From assembly GCA_013398295.1 (NCBI GenBank), contig VZSF01006989.1, positions 124,001-188,000 on the forward strand: a DNA stretch of 64,000 nt, written 5' to 3'. Below are positions 62,401-64,000 of the stretch, piece by piece. Both the position numbers and the translations under genes were made by a program. Position 1 is the first letter of the stretch; each line of letters begins with the position of its first letter. Source of the DNA: Chionis minor. Lineage: Eukaryota; Chordata; Aves; Charadriiformes; Chionididae. Under the pieces are notes generated by a model. The model saw only the letters and a program-made list of their open reading frames with translations. It was not told the DNA's origin and did no database searches.

Positions 62401-64000
62401 GGAAAGCCTGAGTCATCTGCTGGGAGAAGGTGCAGGTTCCTAAGACAATAATCTCTATGACATGGAGTTCAATTAGTTCAGTGCTCGTGGCACATTCTGC
62501 CAACAGCTACAGTGCACACAGGGAATCCAGAAGAAAATACCGACAGAAATACTCAGAACTTACTGTAGCCATTGATTGAATCAAAGTACTTCTTTATAAT
62601 GTGTAAGTATTTCATTACTCAGGCACTAATGCTTTTGAGAGCCTTGTACAGCTTTCTCAGTAAGAAATTTCGTTTTTCCTCTGCTATGAAGGATGGTTAA
62701 GAATTTACAGACCTTTAATAAAGTTGACTACTCAAAGCCTACAGCAACCTCCCTGCCTGAAAAGTATTCGACAAAGCTACCCAAGGTCAGTAACACTGTG
62801 TGAAAGTGTTTAACAAAGTGCCCACGCCCACCCCGCATCACAAGTTTTTATAACCCTATGATGCATTTTAGTAGATACAACACTTTCCTGACCACTACAG
62901 GAAGTGAGATACTGCTCTTCACTGGTTCGGCAGCCTGGCACTGAAAACACAGGTTAATGTCCAAATTATTTCAAGGTTAAATCTGCTTTCTTACATTCAC
63001 ATTACTCAACTAACAAAATAAATAGAAGACAGGCTCCATGAAGAGCATTTAGCGCACACCGCACATACCAAGTCAGTGTGGTAGGCTGCTAACGGGTGAC
63101 AGATACTGCCTTTTCCATCTATGCAAATTTTACGACATTTAGTGCAGCCTATTTTAACATACACAACCATCAGCTCAAATTTTGCAGGGTATTTTCAGAC
63201 TCTTTTTAAACACAGTTCTCAAGAATCTCATGTAATGCAAGCTCGGTTTTTTGATGTATCTGTTTCACAAACTAAAACAGTACTTGAGACAGGAAAATGA
63301 ATTTGTGCATTTATTTTCTCTGTGAAAAACTGAAATAATCAGATTCATTATAACCACATTATATTTTAGAAAAAATGAGTTAGAGCTCAGGGAATGCAGT
63401 TACTCACACTGCGCTTTCTCTTACGCTTGTGCAGGACCACCCGAACACAAACTGTGGGTGGTCCTACATTACTGAACAGCCTGAACTAACTGGCTGTGAA
63501 ACCTGAACAAATGGAAAGTTAGTTTTATAATACATATATACCAGAATCAGTCAACAATACAACAGCACAGGCATAGTGGACGAGGACAGCAACCACAGTG
63601 ACAAACGTTCAACTAGAGACGTTAAGTAACAGCACAGTTTCTGTCCCACTAATATTCTCTCTATCACCACGTTTACTCTTCTACATAATGGTTATTACAG
63701 AGAGAAGCAACATCGGCATGAATAAACTAACATCAGTCTAACTTCTTCTACACCACTATAAGAAGTGTCTCTATATGACAGCTATGGGCACAGAAGAGAG
63801 ACTCAGGAAGAACAAACCAAAGCACCGCATTCCAATAATAAACACCCATGCCGAGCTCAGATATCAGTAAAAACAACGTTCTCATAGAAGGAATGAGTAT
63901 TGGATAAATATTCTCATAAAGTAAATGTTACAAAAATCACTCTCTTCCCTCTCTCGAGGGAAGCAAGGGCCACAGAGAGAAGTTATCTGATCATACAGCA
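56481..64000. other. Upstream sequence without recognised genes
   Basis: AT-rich, without CpG island, named repeat or exon that I can support. The longest open frame (61273-61743, minus, 156 codons) has no recognisable domain and is within chance for the base composition. Confidence 0.6.
63433..63465. repeat. Inverted repeat (hairpin)
   Basis: AGGACCACCC and GGGTGGTCCT form perfect 10-base arms around a 13-base loop, a GC-rich stem in AT-rich surroundings. Confidence 0.85.

Overview
The window looks like nuclear DNA from a bird. It is AT-rich and has spliced exons with GT-AG borders. Its interspersed repeats are almost all CR1 LINEs: the right-hand border of each carries the reverse complement of the typical avian CR1 3' end (cacagaatcacc plus ttggaagaga). 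There are no operons, bacterial ribosome sites or other prokaryotic signs.

One protein-coding gene can be read with confidence, on the minus strand. Seventeen coding exons between 41993 and 18030 join, with matching phases at every junction, into one open frame of 554 codons plus stop. The product belongs to the TTC39 family (IML2/TTC39-type tetratricopeptide proteins) and is closest to TTC39B, the factor linked in mammals to turnover of the LXR nuclear receptors and to HDL cholesterol. The C-terminal third departs from TTC39B as I remember it, so a TTC39B-like paralogue stays open.

Layout, left to right. 1-8724 is intergenic sequence downstream of the gene, with an L1-like LINE fossil (300-540) and a 5'-truncated CR1 (7199-7803). 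8725-18029 is probably a very long 3' UTR, closed by a good distal poly(A) signal at 8747-8752; a proximal signal lies at 17752-17757. 18030-41993 holds the coding exons, with introns that contain two CR1 copies, a diverged pair of an unnamed repeat, a 30-bp perfect palindrome and two abutting hairpins. 41994-64000 has no exon I can recognise and is most likely the long first intron and upstream flank. It contains two more CR1 copies, a second unnamed repeat pair, a GC-richer patch at 44246-44460, and a possible conserved element or exon near 56.3 kb.

No RNA gene, CRISPR array, intact mobile element or second host gene could be supported. If the gene is the TTC39B orthologue, a Z-chromosome location is expected from the chicken map; this is inference only.
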